The notes: generated from the sequence alone by a model not told the origin. A DNA stretch of 64,000 nucleotides from Trifolium pratense (GCF_020283565.1 NC_060061.1:5254563-5318562); one strand, 5' to 3'. Numbered from the stretch's first letter, positions 47,359 to 60,949 are shown. Made by a program: numbers and translations.

Positions 47359-50300
47359 TGTAAGTCGAGTTAGGATGGTTTTAGCCAATTACATTGCCTC
47401 TTGTGTGTGGTAACACCTCATACCCTTCATAAATCGCTACTTCATGATTCATTCTTTTTTTTACGTATACTTTGAAATATTTGATCCTAATATTCTAAAA
47501 TATATAATTATAAAATATAAATATATTGTAAAAAAAATATATATTCGTTTTTTAACTAGAAATATATCTGAATTAATATTTTCCCATTGTTTGGAAGATT
47601 TTTCCATTGATTATTTATAATCTTTTGTTGCATGTCGCGCGTAATCTAATTTAGTAATTAATGCATAATAATAAGTGTAACTATATTTTGGATGATCGAC
47701 TGAGAGATCTCTTGCTAGCAGATTAAGAGACTTTCGATAAATATTGTGGTTCGCTGGTTGTGGAAAGAGAATCGCGTAGGAGATGATTTATTTGGCTAGA
47801 CGACGATCTTCTAAATATTTGAACAATAACATATCATTGAGACGTGTATCATCCAAATGTATGAGGGAGAAGATCATAGTTAGGAGAATGGTGTACGTCA
47901 TCAGACATGACTCTTGAAGGTCACGTAATATTTGATATAGAAAGTCTTCGTGATTTACCATGACGATAATATACAAGGAAGTAGGAAAGGTCGCGAAGAT
48001 ATACTTTTTACCCACATGAGAAATATCAATGATTGTTACGTCACTCGGTCAAGGACAATGCATCCAGTTAAAAGAATGCTAAAATAGGTTATCGTCAAGT
48101 TTGAATCGTTATCGGTTAGACCAACCTAATGGGTTATATCATTCCTTTTAACGATAGTGACAAAACCTAGTATTCTTATAGGTGAACATCATTTTCTTTT
48201 TTTGTTATTCTCCACCACAATTTTAGATTTCATGTCAGAATCAACATGTTCTATATGGATCTCATGAATTCATTGTAATGCTATATTAAATAAATAGCTT
48301 CCCTTTGTCTGACCAAATAAAGAGGAAAATCCACTTCGTTTTGACGAGAACAAAATTATTATTATTATTATCTCTCATGCAAATTTTAATTCCCACTTTA
48401 TTAAGTTGAGTTGGAAAATATGTATCAATGTTGCATTTAAATCTACCTTGATCAAGTTTCTTTCACATATCAACATAATTTGAAATGACATGTTCAGTTC
48501 GTGCAAAATTTTGGGACAACCAACAAAGAATGTCTTCCCTCGTAGCACCGATTGATCGGATGCCTGTTATAACATTTCATATTATGTTGTTGCCAAAAGC
48601 TTCATATTTGCATAGTCCATTGAAAAATATGATCGTTGTCCCAAACCTACAAACAACTATTATAAGGGAAAATAAAAAAATTTGCGGTGATATGTGGGAC
48701 AGAGGGAGTACATCGACAATATTGACATGTTTTGATATAACATTGCCACAATTTGATATGTTTTGGCAAATGTCCAACCAATGTCTACTTTGTTGCCAAC
48801 CGCAATTTTTTTTTTCGAATTGTGAAAAAAAAAAACGTACTTTTATTCTATACACGCGTTGCATGGAGAACGTGCCTTAGTTCAACAAATTTCCTTATAT
48901 TGTAATTTTTTTTTTGTGTTGAGAGGCAATTTCAACATGCTCGCTAGATTAATTTTTTTTACTTTTTGCAGAATCTTCAAACTCCAAATCAAATATCATC
49001 TACTTGTCATTTTGAACGTAGGTGAGCCAATAAACTTTTTTTATCCAAAATTTGTACACGAACATAATATTCTCAATTTTTTATATTCTTTTAACATCCT
49101 ATTATCCTTCTTTTCTAACAATTTGAATTAAATGTGTAAAATTTTACCTGCCATGAGTTGATCAAACATAGTGGTTATAAGGGATTCGTATTAAGTTTAC
49201 ATGTTATAAACATCTAAGCTTAAATGTTTTATCTGTTAATAAAAGTTTAAATGTTTTAATTTATTTCAATCACATTGCTATATATTCTATTTCTTTCAAA
49301 ATTGTATCATCACATCACTCTAAAATTAAGTGACGAGTCCAGTTTCAAAATTTAGAAAAAAAATTAGAAAATTTAAAATATCAAAATTGTGCAATTAAAA
49401 AAGCAACTATCTAAAGCACACTCGACAACAAGTTTATGATTCTAAAGTAATACCCAATTCAATGCACAAATTGTGGTTGAGAGTCAAGTCCAATCACAAT
49501 ATTCGTTGGATTTTTACAATGTTTGTTTTGATAGATTCATGAGAGAGAGAGCAAATAAATAAAGTATTTCTACCGTTTGGAAAAAGAGATAAATTTTTTA
49601 GGTGGGTCCAATGACAAAATAAGTTTCTCCCCAATGGGCAAGATTTATGAGTTGAATGACTGGAGAGCTGCATTCTTTCTTGGATGCCCTTCTTTTTTTT
49701 TTTGCGACAATGTGTGAACGCGTTCCATTTTTCTCTCTTTCATATACCAGTTCTCACAACTCTTTGTTGGCATAGCAACAACTTCATCTTCACCCCCTTT
49801 ATTTTGTACACTCCAATTGGCTGAACAAATCATATCAATCTAAGTAATAAATTTCATATTCACTTTCATCTTATTGTAAGGGATTTGGAACAATGTCATG
49901 ACTTGTGTTATTACTCCATAAATAAAAAATAGCCATGTAAATTGGAACAAGCAATGTGGTTACACCAATGATCTTTCTCATTTCCCTCAGGTTTAATGCA
50001 TCAGATGTTTTTTTGTATTTCTTATTTTAATCCTTCTTTTCTTTTTTAAAATAGAAAATTTCACTTTTTTTTATTTTATTTTGTGTACTACCTAGTTTTG
50101 GTTTATTGATTTTTCGTATTGAAAGATTGATTTTCTGTTTTAAATTTGTTTAATATCATGGATGTTTCATAGGAAAAAAAATGATGTTATATGTTCAAAG
50201 TGGAGATTTGTTTAACTCACAAACATATGATCTTTGAATGATTTGGATCACATGTCCATCATAGTGTCGTAATTTATTTCATATGGGTTTTATCAATGAT

Positions 50301-50929
50301 GGTTTTTGCCTCGATTGATTCATGTTTTTAGGATGCATGTTGGAGGTTATGCCAAATTTATGAAAAGACACTCATGTTTGCGATAATAACTAAATCTATG
50401 TCATCAATTTAGTATTATCTCATTTATTTATCTATGTCAAATAATTTAAGAAAATGACATCATTCAATTTAATCATAATTGATATATTTGTTGGAAAAAT
50501 TGGAGCAGTGTTGAAGTGTATGGTTCCAACACTACATACATTTCTTGTTTTGGTTCTCGCTTCTTTTTAGAGTCAATTGTTGTGACACTTATTTTAGGCT
50601 TGAGATAGTAAAACATAAAATATATTAGACTTCTTATCGAAGCAATTATTGATCCACACATATGACTATAGTCTTGTTTGAATTATTTTATTTTTAAGTT
50701 TATGCAATATAAATTAGGTTTTATGATATTTTATAAGTTCACACTAGTGAAAATTGTATTTTTATAAAATATTTTATCATAAACTACCTTGACAAACTTA
50801 TAATAATATATAAAAATTACATAAACTGTTTGCATAAGCTCAAAAACAAGTTTATTCAAACGGAGCATATATCTACTAATTGGTTTGATTTTAATTTTTT
50901 TAAATTTTAAATCGGAACCATCAAAATAT
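47359..50929. other. Intergenic DNA, no gene seen
   Basis: After the distal BiP promoter, 47.6-48.1 kb is less AT-rich and looks like decayed coding or element DNA, but I could not match it. The rest is AT-rich. No frame is convincing. Confidence 0.45.
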
Positions 50930-51113
50930 GAGTTTAATTGATATGCACTGACGGTGTAAAATAGTTTTACACGATCGTCCAATAAATAACCATCATTTTG
51001 CCATGTCATGTCAAGAAAGTGGGGTGAAGTGGGGTGATGTGGCGGAAAACATGGTTGGTATTGGTTAACTGTGTAAAATTATTTTACACCGTCGGTGCAT
51101 ATCAATTAAATCC
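50930..51113. mobile_element. MITE with 9-bp target duplication (Mutator-type)
   Basis: 184 bp between identical 9-mers TCAAAATAT (50921-50929, 51114-51122). The ends TTTAATTGATATGCACTGAC and its near-complement continue through GGTGTAAAATAGTTTTACAC, giving arms of about 43 bp. Lies about 500 bp upstream of the NAD+ synthetase start. Confidence 0.9.
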
Positions 51114-51130
51114 TCAAAATATTCATTAAA

Positions 51131-51220
51131 ACACCATACTATGTAATTAGCCTCAAATCGGGTTTGGATCTGCGGAACATACTATGTAATTAGCGTGAAA
51201 CCGGGTTTGGATCTGCTCCA
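51131..51220. repeat. Short tandem duplication upstream of NAD+ synthetase
   Basis: Two copies of a roughly 45-bp unit with CATACTATGTAATTAGC and CGGGTTTGGATCTGC, differing at a few bases. Confidence 0.75.
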
Positions 51221-51536
51221 GTCTTCGTATGCCTCAAACCGCCGTGTCCAAAACTCGACGAACAATCAGGTTCTGTTCTTAGTTCTCTATCTAGTTATTC
51301 AGTTTACTTATTGGTTATTACAGTCCGGGTTCGGTTTATTACGGTTTGATTTGGGTTAGCGAATTGTGTTCGAAATATAGGTTCGGTTCATAACTCACAG
51401 AAACGGTTCAGTTAATCATAAAAAAGTTCGGTTCAGTTTTCGGTCAACAATATAAACCCGTCCAAGGATCCTGGAGTGAGCGACTGAATTGTTGAATTTG
51501 AGTTTTCATCGTAGAATCAAAGCAAGCACAGAAAGA

Positions 51537-51546
51537 ATATATAAAA
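51537..51546 (+). promoter_or_regulatory. Putative TATA box of NAD+ synthetase gene 1
   Basis: AATATATAAAAAAG about 65 bp before the ATG at 51608, leaving a short leader rich in CA. This is the best TATA-like site in the proximal region. Confidence 0.5.
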
Positions 51547-51607
51547 AAGAAGCACCCTCGCAATTTTCCACTACAACACAACAACCCTTCCTTGTAACTC
51601 ACACACG

Positions 51608-54600
51608 ATGAGGCTCTTGACGGTAGCTACTTGCAATCTCAACCAATGGGCTATGGAATTCGATTCCAACCTTAAACAAATCAAAGACTCCATTTCCAAA
51701 GCCAAACAAGCCGGCGCCGTCATTCGACTTGGACCGGAGCTAGAGATTCCCGGTTATGGCTGTGAAGACCATTTCTTAGAACTCGACACCATTAACCACT
51801 CGTAATAATAATAATTCTATATTTTATTTTTCTTTTATTATTTCACATGTCAAGTTTTGTTTTTTGTTAAGTGAACTGGTTTTTTTTTTGCAGATGGGAA
51901 TGTTTGAAAGATATATTGGTTGGTGATTGGACTGATAACATAGTGTGTAGTATTGGAATGCCTATTATCAAAGGTTCTGAGAGGTATAATTGTCAAGTTT
52001 TGTGTTTCAATCGAAAGATTATTATGATAAGACCCAAAATGTGGCTTGCAAATGATGGTAATTATAGAGAACTTCGATGGTTTACTGCTTGGAAACAGAG
52101 GGATCAAGTTGTGGATTTTCAGCTTCCTGATCATATTTCTGAGGCAATAGGCCAAAATTCAGTTCCCTTTGGTTATGGTTTCGTTAAGTTTCGAGACACG
52201 TAAGTTGCAAATTCACACTTTATGTATGTTTTACTTGATATATATACTGTTTGGTATGAAGCACTTACACTCACACATACACCATACCAACACGTCAACA
52301 CCAGTAATGATTTGAGAAATAGAACTGATTGCATGTAATCACAAGTATCAATGTCGTGCCTCTTAAAATGTTGTCCTGTAGCATTATGTCCTCTGTCAAA
52401 TGCCAATGTTGCATCTTTACTTTCCCTGGCTCTCATTTTCTATTATTACTGGTTGAAGGTTATATCGTTTACTCGGCCAACTTGAACTATTTGTTGGTCA
52501 CTAGATAGCTTTTATGCTCATGCACTCTAAACTTGACTTATGCATCAGCGTCGTGTCCATACTGTAATCTTGTGATTGATATACCTGCATATTCTTTCAT
52601 ACACCGAGAAGTAGTGTTTTCCAACTATTATTTATGTTTTTTGGGGTCTTCCAACTTATACTTATATGTTTATTAAGAGGTGAATATAAAAACATTTTCC
52701 CATTCTTAGAGCTATTGCAGCTGAAGTTTGTGAAGAGCTTTTTACTCCATCACCCCCTCATGCTGAGCTTGCATTAAATGGGGTTGAAGTGTTTATGAAT
52801 GCAAGTGGAAGTCACCACCAACTTAGAAAGCTTGATGTTCGTCTCCGTGCTTTTATAGGTGCCACTCATACTCGTGGAGGGGTCTATATGTACAGTAATC
52901 ACCAAGGCTGTGATGGTGGCCGCCTTTATTATGGTAGGAAAATATTCCCCTTAATTGAGTGGCAATTCGTGTTTTTTGTCATTTATGACCATTGTGCATT
53001 CTGGAGGGTAAAATGAATTCAACATTCAGGAAGTTGGTATACGGATAGTTCAATTTCCATTTAGGCTTGCTCAAATGTCAACTATGTAGGTAGGCTTTTT
53101 TCATTTGTCTGAAATTGTATCTTGTCTTTCATTTTATTTGTAACAGATGGATGTGCCAGTGTTGTGGTAAATGGTGATGTCGTTGCTCAAGGTTCCCAAT
53201 TTTCTTTAAATGACATTGAGCTTGTGGTTGCTTCGATAGATCTAGATGTGGTATGCATTAATTTCCATATTTAAATGCTTGCAATGTAAAGTCATTTTGA
53301 CCATAAACTATTGACATCAGATTGGTACCTTTAATCGTTTGTCTACTGGTAGGTTGCAAGCCTTAGAGGATCTTTAAGCAGCTTCCAAGAGCAAGCAAGT
53401 TGTAAAGCCAATGTTCCTTCGGTAGATGTACCATACAGTCTTTGTCTTCCTTTTGACCTTAAAATACACCTTTCCGTTCCTCTTAAGGTTAGTTTATTGT
53501 CATTTCGAGTTGCAATTTTCAGATAGCTAAATATAGTCAGCTTTGAAGATGCACATATGATGACGTCTTGAATATCACTTTCCTTTAAGGAGTAACTGGC
53601 TCCAAGTTTTTTTTTCCATGTCAAATTTTGAATTCTTCTATTGTGATATCATAATGTTACTGCTGAATTAATCAGGCATCCAAGTTGCTAAGTTGAACAT
53701 GATGATATATTACAGATAAAATATCACTCTCCTGAGGAGGAAATAGCATTTGGACCTGGTTGCTGGTTATGGGACTACTTACGAAGAAGTGGAGCATCTG
53801 GTTTTCTGCTCCCGCTTTCTGGTGGAGCAGACAGTTCCTCTGTTGCTGCGATTGTTGGGTGTATGTGCCAGCTTGTTGTGAAAGGTACATTCGAAAGCAA
53901 CAACAACTGCTGTGCCTTCTAAGTTTCTATTTCTGATCAACTCGTGACAGTATTTTAAAGCTACATTATTGTGCATACTATCATAGGACTGCTTATTTGA
54001 AGTAAAGAAATTGTTCAAGTGTCTACTAATCCAGCTTCTGTTAAGTATCAGTTGTGTAAAAGATCTCAAAAAGAGTATTTAAGAGGTTATACATATAATT
54101 GTCTCACAGCTTGAAAGTTGAAATAACTGAGAAACGGACATGATATTCATATTTCCTTACAAAATTGATTGAATATTGAGTTTATGTCTTTTTATTGATT
54201 AAGTGTGCTTTACTTCTTGCAGAAAAACTCAGTTGTATAATCTTGGTTGATAGGAAAAATGAGACAGACTATTGACATTGCTTTCTCTTATTCATATTTG
54301 CCTGCAGAAATTGCAAATGGAGATGAACAGGTTAAAGCTGATGCAATACGAATAGGAAACTATAAAGATGGACAGTACCCTACAAACAGCAGAGAATTTG
54401 CTAAACGAATATTTTATACAGTGTTTATGGGATCTGAAAACAGGTAAGTGATAGTTTTCACGTTCTAGTGTTTTATGATCCATGGCTGTGTCTCTAAGTT
54501 TTTCTATTTACTATATTCCACCAATACTTCATCAACATTTGTTGCATTTTGTTTCACAATGCCTGTAATTAAACTTTTATGTGAGTGGCATTGAATAACA

Positions 54601-57519
54601 GTAGTTGGTTTTGCTGCTGAGACACATCAATGATATTGCAGATATATGACCAGCATATGTGATGATTTTTATTCCCTCTAAATCAACTATGTCCAAATGT
54701 TTGTGGTGTCTGGGGACCTTGATACCCGATACACTGCTAATATTTTTTCGGTCCATTGTGTTTATAATTAGAATAGTTATTATATTGTATAATGTATATT
54801 GTGTAATATCTGAAGAAAACCTTTTATTGTGGCAACCGGTTTAAGTTCAAGAAGAATAACACATTCCAATATATTATTTGAAATTAACTGAAATGACTTT
54901 TCTTATATGTTATGGTCCACTAAATGTATTCACCTTGCAGTTCGGAAATGACAAAGTCACGAGCCAAGGTACTGGCAGATGAAATTGGTTCATGGCACCT
55001 TGATGTTAGCATCGATGGAGTTGTATCTGCTCTTTTGTCATTGTTCCAAACACTTACAGGAATGCGACCGCGCTACAAGGTAAATGAAGCATGGACTTGT
55101 CCATTATTTTAATCATTAAAACAATACTAGAACCATGTCATCTCTGATGTGGTCACTTGTCACACACTTGGTTTTCACAGAAGCATGTTGATATTAACGA
55201 AGAGTAGTATTTTGATTCTAAAACAAGTCAAGATAGATCTCCATATTAGGATGTCAGTCTAGTAAAACAACTGTGTAACGTCCTTATGGGAAATCTCACT
55301 TTTTTCCAGGACAAAGATTAGGTGCATGTTATATTTTTTTATATGTCGATCACATTGTAGCCTCAAATTATATTTCTTGTATGATTTTGTTTATACAGGT
55401 AGACGGTGGATCTAATGTTGAGAATTTAAGCTTGCAAAACATTCAAGCTCGAATCAGAATGGTGCTAGCTTTCATGTTAGCATCACTCTTGCCTTGGGTT
55501 CACAACAAACCTGGGTTTTATCTTGTCTTGGGTAGCTCCAATGTGGATGAAGGGTTGCGTGGCTACTTGACGAAGGTATCTCTATATAGCGTTTTATAGG
55601 AGCTATATGGTTTAAGATGATTTTTTTATTCTATATCATATTTCACTGATAAGTTAAAAACATGTCACTTTTTTTTTGTAACATTTTTGGAGACAAGAAA
55701 CCACGAAAATATGATGACATTTTTGTAATTATTAGTAAAACTAGAAATAGAAACAAAGTTCGGTCTTAAAATGGGCACTTAGTTTCTCATTCATTTTCTC
55801 TATTTGCTCATGTTTGTGATCCATTACACTCTTGTTATCAAAACTCATCTTCTTACAGTATGATTGCAGCTCAGCAGATATAAACCCTATTGGTAGTATA
55901 AGTAAGCAGGACCTTAGGTCATTCCTGCGATGGGCAGCCATCCATCTTGGTTACTCATCGTTGGCAGATATTGAAGCAGCTCCACCCACAGCTGAACTGG
56001 AGCCTATTCGTTCTAACTACAGTCAGGTAGTGTTTTGTTCAGTTACACTTTCGGTCTTGCTGGTCTTGAAATATCTTGATCAATCCTTTCATGTGTGGCA
56101 TACTGTATTTGGCAAGTGATTTTTGTCAATGCTACTATGCTGGATGGAAAACAAGAGACAATTTAACAGGAGCAAGAGCTTAAATCTCAGCTCATAATAA
56201 TAACTTTGTTAATATTTCTTAACTTAGTATACAGAAGTTGGTAGCTAGGTAATTGGTTTGTGCTTACGAAATTTGTTGTACATCACTTAAATGTCATAGT
56301 GCAGTGGAAACACAAGAAAATTTTCTGGTGACCATCTCTTAGCGAGTTTTGTATAAAATGTTCATGAATTTCCATTTAGAAATATAAAGGAAATCATACA
56401 GCTTGTTGCCGAAGTTTTACCACTTTCTGGCGATCAGTTATGTGGGTGATGGTTGGGGGAAATGTTGGAACTAGTATATTCATTCGTTTTCCCTTTAACA
56501 GTGATCTATTACTTGTTGTTTGTTGGGCATTTTACTTTTGTCTATAATCAATTTTTGAAATATAATTGAATGCCTCATTCTTTCTTGAACAGCTTGATGA
56601 AGTTGATATGGGAATGACTTATGAGGAACTATCAGTTTATGGAAGACTACGGAAAATTTTCCGTTGTGGTCCAGTTTCCATGTTCCAGGTACATCTCAAG
56701 TTTCTCCATCCTGTCTTATTGACGTCATTAACCTTTCCCTTGTTTTCCAGTTTTGTATTTTTCATCTTATAATGGTTGAAGGGATAGTGAAAACACATGG
56801 TGACATATTGGATCGGATGTACACCTAAGTTCTAACTTGGGTGAGCTGGTCAGCACCAGTTTTCAGCAGGTTTTACCGAGTTGATGATGTCAGATTCTGG
56901 TTAGATACACATCCGATCCAATATGTTGACCAGATAGGTCATTGTACCAATTCCGGGTCAGACCGACCGCTCCGATTCGAGTTCAACCCATTTTGTAGTT
57001 CAGTCATAACCCTGTTTTTGTTTTTAAATTTGCTGTCTCAGAATCTATGTTACAGATGGGGTGCAAGATTGACTCCATCACAAGTGGCTGAAAAAGTAAA
57101 ACATTTCTTCAAATATTATTCTATCAATCGACACAAAATGACCACTTTGACACCTTCCTATCATGCTGAGGTATGTAGTTATTATAATGTGAATTCAGTG
57201 TTGAATTCTGCTAGATAACCTTGATAAACCCTTAAATTTTGGCTACTACTTATATGTTTATTGGCTGATGAAATTATATAATCTTCCACTCAAATTGCAG
57301 AGTTATTCACCAGAGGATAATAGGTTTGATCTTCGCCAGTTTCTTTATAATGCAAGATGGCCATATCAATTTCAGAAAATCGATGAACTAGTACAAGAGC
57401 TGAATGTCAAAGATGTTCAAGAATCAGGAAACCATGAGATAGTGGCAGCTCCATCAGATGGTGTTGGTGGGATGGGAGTTGCTGCAGCAGGTTCAGGCAA
57501 TCCAAATGTTGGAATCTAA
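51608..57519 (+). CDS. NADS: Glutamine-dependent NAD+ synthetase
   Basis: Thirteen exons: 51608-51801, 51894-52199, 52710-52933, 53147-53250, 53353-53487, 53716-53884, 54308-54443, 54941-55079, 55399-55575, 55859-56026, 56593-56688, 57042-57170, 57301-57519, all in phase, giving 731 residues. The N-terminal nitrilase-type glutaminase has the triad Glu44 ([10 protein letters not shown]), Lys113 ([11 protein letters not shown]) and Cys174 ([11 protein letters not shown]). The C-terminal synthetase has the ATP-pyrophosphatase loop LSGGADSSS at about 355-363 and the [18 protein letters not shown] segment. It converts nicotinic acid adenine dinucleotide to NAD+ using ATP and glutamine-derived ammonia, in the cytosol. 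Length agrees with plant homologues (about 725). A partial tandem copy lies 5 kb downstream. Intron 11 carries an inverted repeat (56801-56930). Confidence 0.96.
56801..56930. repeat. Inverted repeat in NAD+ synthetase intron 11
   Basis: Arms ACATATTGGATCGGATGT and ACATCCGATCCAATATGT are exact complements, separated by about 90 bp. Probably a small foldback element. Followed by a GC-richer stretch (GGGTCAGACCGACCGC) unlike the other introns. Confidence 0.7.
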
Positions 57520-58676
57520 TTGAAGTTAACCTCCCCTTATAAAACAAAACAAAATAAATTATATAGATTTGCATGAGCAAGATTGCAAATCTGGTCTGAC
57601 ATATAGATTCCATATTTTTGTAGCACTCTATGTGAATAATGAAATTCATTCAACCTTTCAACTCATGTGTATGTTAGGGTAAAAACATTTTTACTAATGT
57701 TTCTACAATAAATACACGTTCATTTTCCAAATCATCAAATATTTGAATTGGCCTCCTCCCATTATAAGAATGACACATACATCACTTGTGTGCTTGCAAA
57801 GTTTATAAGTTTGTTTCTCTTAAGTCTTAACTACAAGATTTAATAGAGCATGATATAATAGAGTTAATAATTTTTTTTGACTAATCACTAGAATTAATTT
57901 TTAAATATATTAAAATTGCAAATACATTTTTAGTGTCTCTATTTGTAATTTGTGAACTAAATTAATTAATAAAAATTTGAAAACTAAATTGAATATCTAA
58001 AAAAGATTCAATGACCAAAATAACTAATAAAATAACATTTGTAAACCAACTATATTTTGTTTCTGCATGTATATTATATGGGTCTTGTGAACTAGTATTT
58101 CCAGGACGCTAGTTAACAAACTAAAAAGTGAAATAAAAAAACTTATATATTATAAAAAAAACAAAATCTAGACTTTAATGTGTTCACTGTATAATTCTGA
58201 AGAAATTTTTTCTAATTCAAATCTTAAAAAAGTATCCCTAAAATACTATTTAGCATTTGTCATATTATATAAGTAAAAAAATATTATGGATAAATACAAT
58301 CATGTGCAACTATATTGGGTCTCAAAATTATGTGAGCCTCGTTAGTTATATATTTTTAATGTTCGTAAAATATTAGGTGTGCAATAATAAATTAGTGGTA
58401 GACTTTGAATCGTTGGGACGCAAAGTCCTTAGTTCAAATACTTACGGTGCTATTTTTTATGCATAATTTTTAGTTCCAATCATTTTAAATTAAATTAAAA
58501 TTGATAATTTTTTTAAAAAAAATTCGAATTGAAACTATTGCATATATAATTCAAACACTAGGTCATTTCAAATAATTCAATCAGTAGATCGTTTCAAATT
58601 TAATCCTGAATTAAGATGTCTCTTTTTAATGTTATATACAATTTTAATTTTTTTTTTATGTTGTTTATAATTTTAG
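57520..58676. other. Intergenic DNA after NAD+ synthetase 1
   Basis: 3' UTR, then AT-rich DNA. About 57870-58050 is a third, degraded copy of the foldback family at 23075 (ATTAAAATTGCAAATACATT, GAATATCTAAAAAAGATTCA). No gene. Confidence 0.5.
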
Positions 58677-58804
58677 AGACTCTACTTGAATATTAAAAAT
58701 GAGCTTCTAATTAAAAAAAATAAAAAGTTTAAAATAATTTTATTTTAAAACTTTTTATGTTTTTTTTTAATTAGAAGCCCATTTTTAATATTCTAGTAGA
58801 GTCT
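58677..58804. repeat. 128-bp hairpin
   Basis: AGACTCTACTTGAATATTAA and GCTTCTAATTAAAAAAAA are mirrored by TTTTTTTTAATTAGAAGC and TTAATATTCTAGTAGAGTCT, with almost no loop. Arms of about 60 bp with few mismatches. Either a tiny MITE or a small-RNA hairpin precursor; the AT-richness favours a MITE. Confidence 0.8.
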
Positions 58805-58861
58805 ATAAAAAAAAACCACTAAACTTTGTCTAGTGGTAAGAGATTTGAATAGTATACTACT

Positions 58862-59160
58862 ACTTCATCCGTTCCTTTTTAAGTGTCGTTTTAGATTTCT
58901 GCACATATGTCAATGCACAACTCTGATCATTAATATATTTAATTATCTTTTATAAAAAATTGTGAAAATTTTACATTTTGAAAATACTTGTCGAGACAAA
59001 TTGAACAACATCTTATATGCTAATATTTATTTTTATATATTAGTAGAAAATTACGATCAAAGTAGATTATATGAATAGTACGCACGATTCTCAAACAACA
59101 TTTAAAAAGATTATATCATAGCTTCATTGTAAAAAAAAAATCTCTAAAAAATAGGGGACA
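58862..59160. mobile_element. CTCCCTCCG-type MITE copy (decayed)
   Basis: Begins TACTTCATCCGTTCCTTTTT and shares the ordered internal phrases TGCACAACTCTGATCATTAA, AAAATACTTGTCGAGACAAA and CATCTTATATGCTAATATTT with 63829 onward and 12595-12830. Stowaway/mariner-like by its ends. Confidence 0.6.
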
Positions 59161-59162
59161 CT

Positions 59163-59713
59163 CAGGGCTGGAAATGAGTCGAACTCGTCTGAGCTCGACT
59201 CGATAGGAATTTGTTCAGCTCAAAACTCGGCTCAAGTTCGACACAAACTCTTTTTTCAGCTCAAGTTCAACTCGTTTAAGTTTACGAACAGTTCAGCTCG
59301 TTAGGTTCAACTCATTAAGTCAAATCACATGATTTAAAGTAATTTTTTTTGTTAAAATTTCAAAATTTGATCTTTAACCTTTTAAACTATTTTTTTAAAA
59401 GAAAAAGAAAATATTAAATTAAAAAAAGTCATCCCAAGTGTATAAATTTTTGAAGAAGCTAAATTAGTCTACTCAAATTGGCATCAGAGAGAATCGAACC
59501 TAAGATCTTAAGGAGGAGTACACTCGCATATCTCAAATCAATACCAACAGACCAACCCAAGTGAGTTTCATTATAATGAAAAGCCTTTTGAGAAAAAGAG
59601 AGTTTAAAGGAATAAGTTTTTTTTTTTTTAAAGGGAGAGTGGGTACGTAATAGCGGTACATAGGAATTGAAAAGTTCATTGATTGATGTGCATAGTTAAA
59701 AAGATTTGGAAAG

Positions 59714-59751
<38 letters not shown>

Positions 59752-59892
59752 TATGTTGAACTCATTTATTTAACGAACTTAATTTTTAACTCAAGTTCAG
59801 TTCATTTAGTTCATGAACCAAGTTTTTACGAGTCAATTATCGAATCGAGCTTCAAACTATTCATGAGTTGACTTGGTCATTGCCAACCCTTG
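59163..59892. mobile_element. Possible non-autonomous hAT-like element
   Basis: Starts CAGGGCTGGAAATGAGTCGA and ends GTCATTGCCAACCCTTG, an imperfect inverted pair. Subterminal regions are rich in repeated GAGCTCGA/AGTTCAACTC-like motifs on both sides. It contains a TA run (59715-59748) and no transposase. Flanking 8-mers do not match, so the assignment is tentative. Confidence 0.5.
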
Positions 59893-60949
59893 GGAGACAA
59901 CCATATCCTTGACATTCTTGTGTTTCGTGTGCTACTTGTTTCATTTTATAAATAGCAGTCCTCTTTTATTTTTTTTGGAATGAATTGTATTGCAGTCCTC
60001 ATTAACTCGTAGTGTAACACAATACGACAACCATAACCATATGCTTTCTGAATCTTTCCCCTACGGTACTTCTTTCTTGCTCTTAATTAACAATTGCTCT
60101 CTGGAAGCTATACAAGTGGTTGTGCTTGTGCAATGTCAACCAAGGAAAATGCTAGTTCTAAGAATATTATTGGAGTTTGGAGAAGCAGATTATTAATATT
60201 AAAGATTGTTGAAATTTTGAGTATTTTTCATCAATTTTTTTTTGAATTATAGTGTGTTTCATAAATATTTTTCTGCTTATTTTTAATGTCTCAAAGAATA
60301 TATGCATATTATTAAAACTAAATTGATTTTGACTTAATCTATACATGATTTGTATTTCTTGTTTGTTATCGCGTAAAGCTTACGATTTGAGTAAATCTTG
60401 ATTACATTATGTCACTTGATTACATTATGATTTGAGTAAATCTTGATTACAACGTGCACCACTTTTATAGTATTACCACTTGCCGCTACTCGAACACTTT
60501 GAGTTTCAAATATGAGTTGTATAAGTCTCACATCCATTATGAATGGAAATGATGTTGCATTTATAATAGAAGTAATCTATTAATCTAATGTTTTAATGTT
60601 TTTGGCTGAAATGTGGTGTCTCTCCCTCTCTTATAGTCTTGAAACATTTAACCTAGTGTTTCTTTCGAGCTCCCTCAAACTCCCCAACAGAACGTTGATA
60701 CTCCATCCAGAGTATTAGCTCAAAAAAGTAACAATGAAATATTCAAATAGTAAAAGACTTGGACTGTTTAAGTAGGTGACGATATTATAGATTGGATCTT
60801 TGATTTTTATGTTTGAAAAAAATTGATTGAGAGGCAAGAATTCACATTGTATACTCAACATATTCTTCGGCAAAAATTAGTCGCAGATAAATAGTGGTGG
60901 AAAATTCGTACCAATAACATAATAATCTAAAAAAAATATTTATTATTGA

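Noticed and set aside
48485..48880. 131-codon frame
   Set aside because: Cys/Phe-rich random-looking peptide with poly-T and poly-A derived runs. A minus-strand frame overlaps it, and neither has a domain.
59990..60196. 68-codon frame
   Set aside because: No domain, no splice or promoter context, and low-complexity surroundings.
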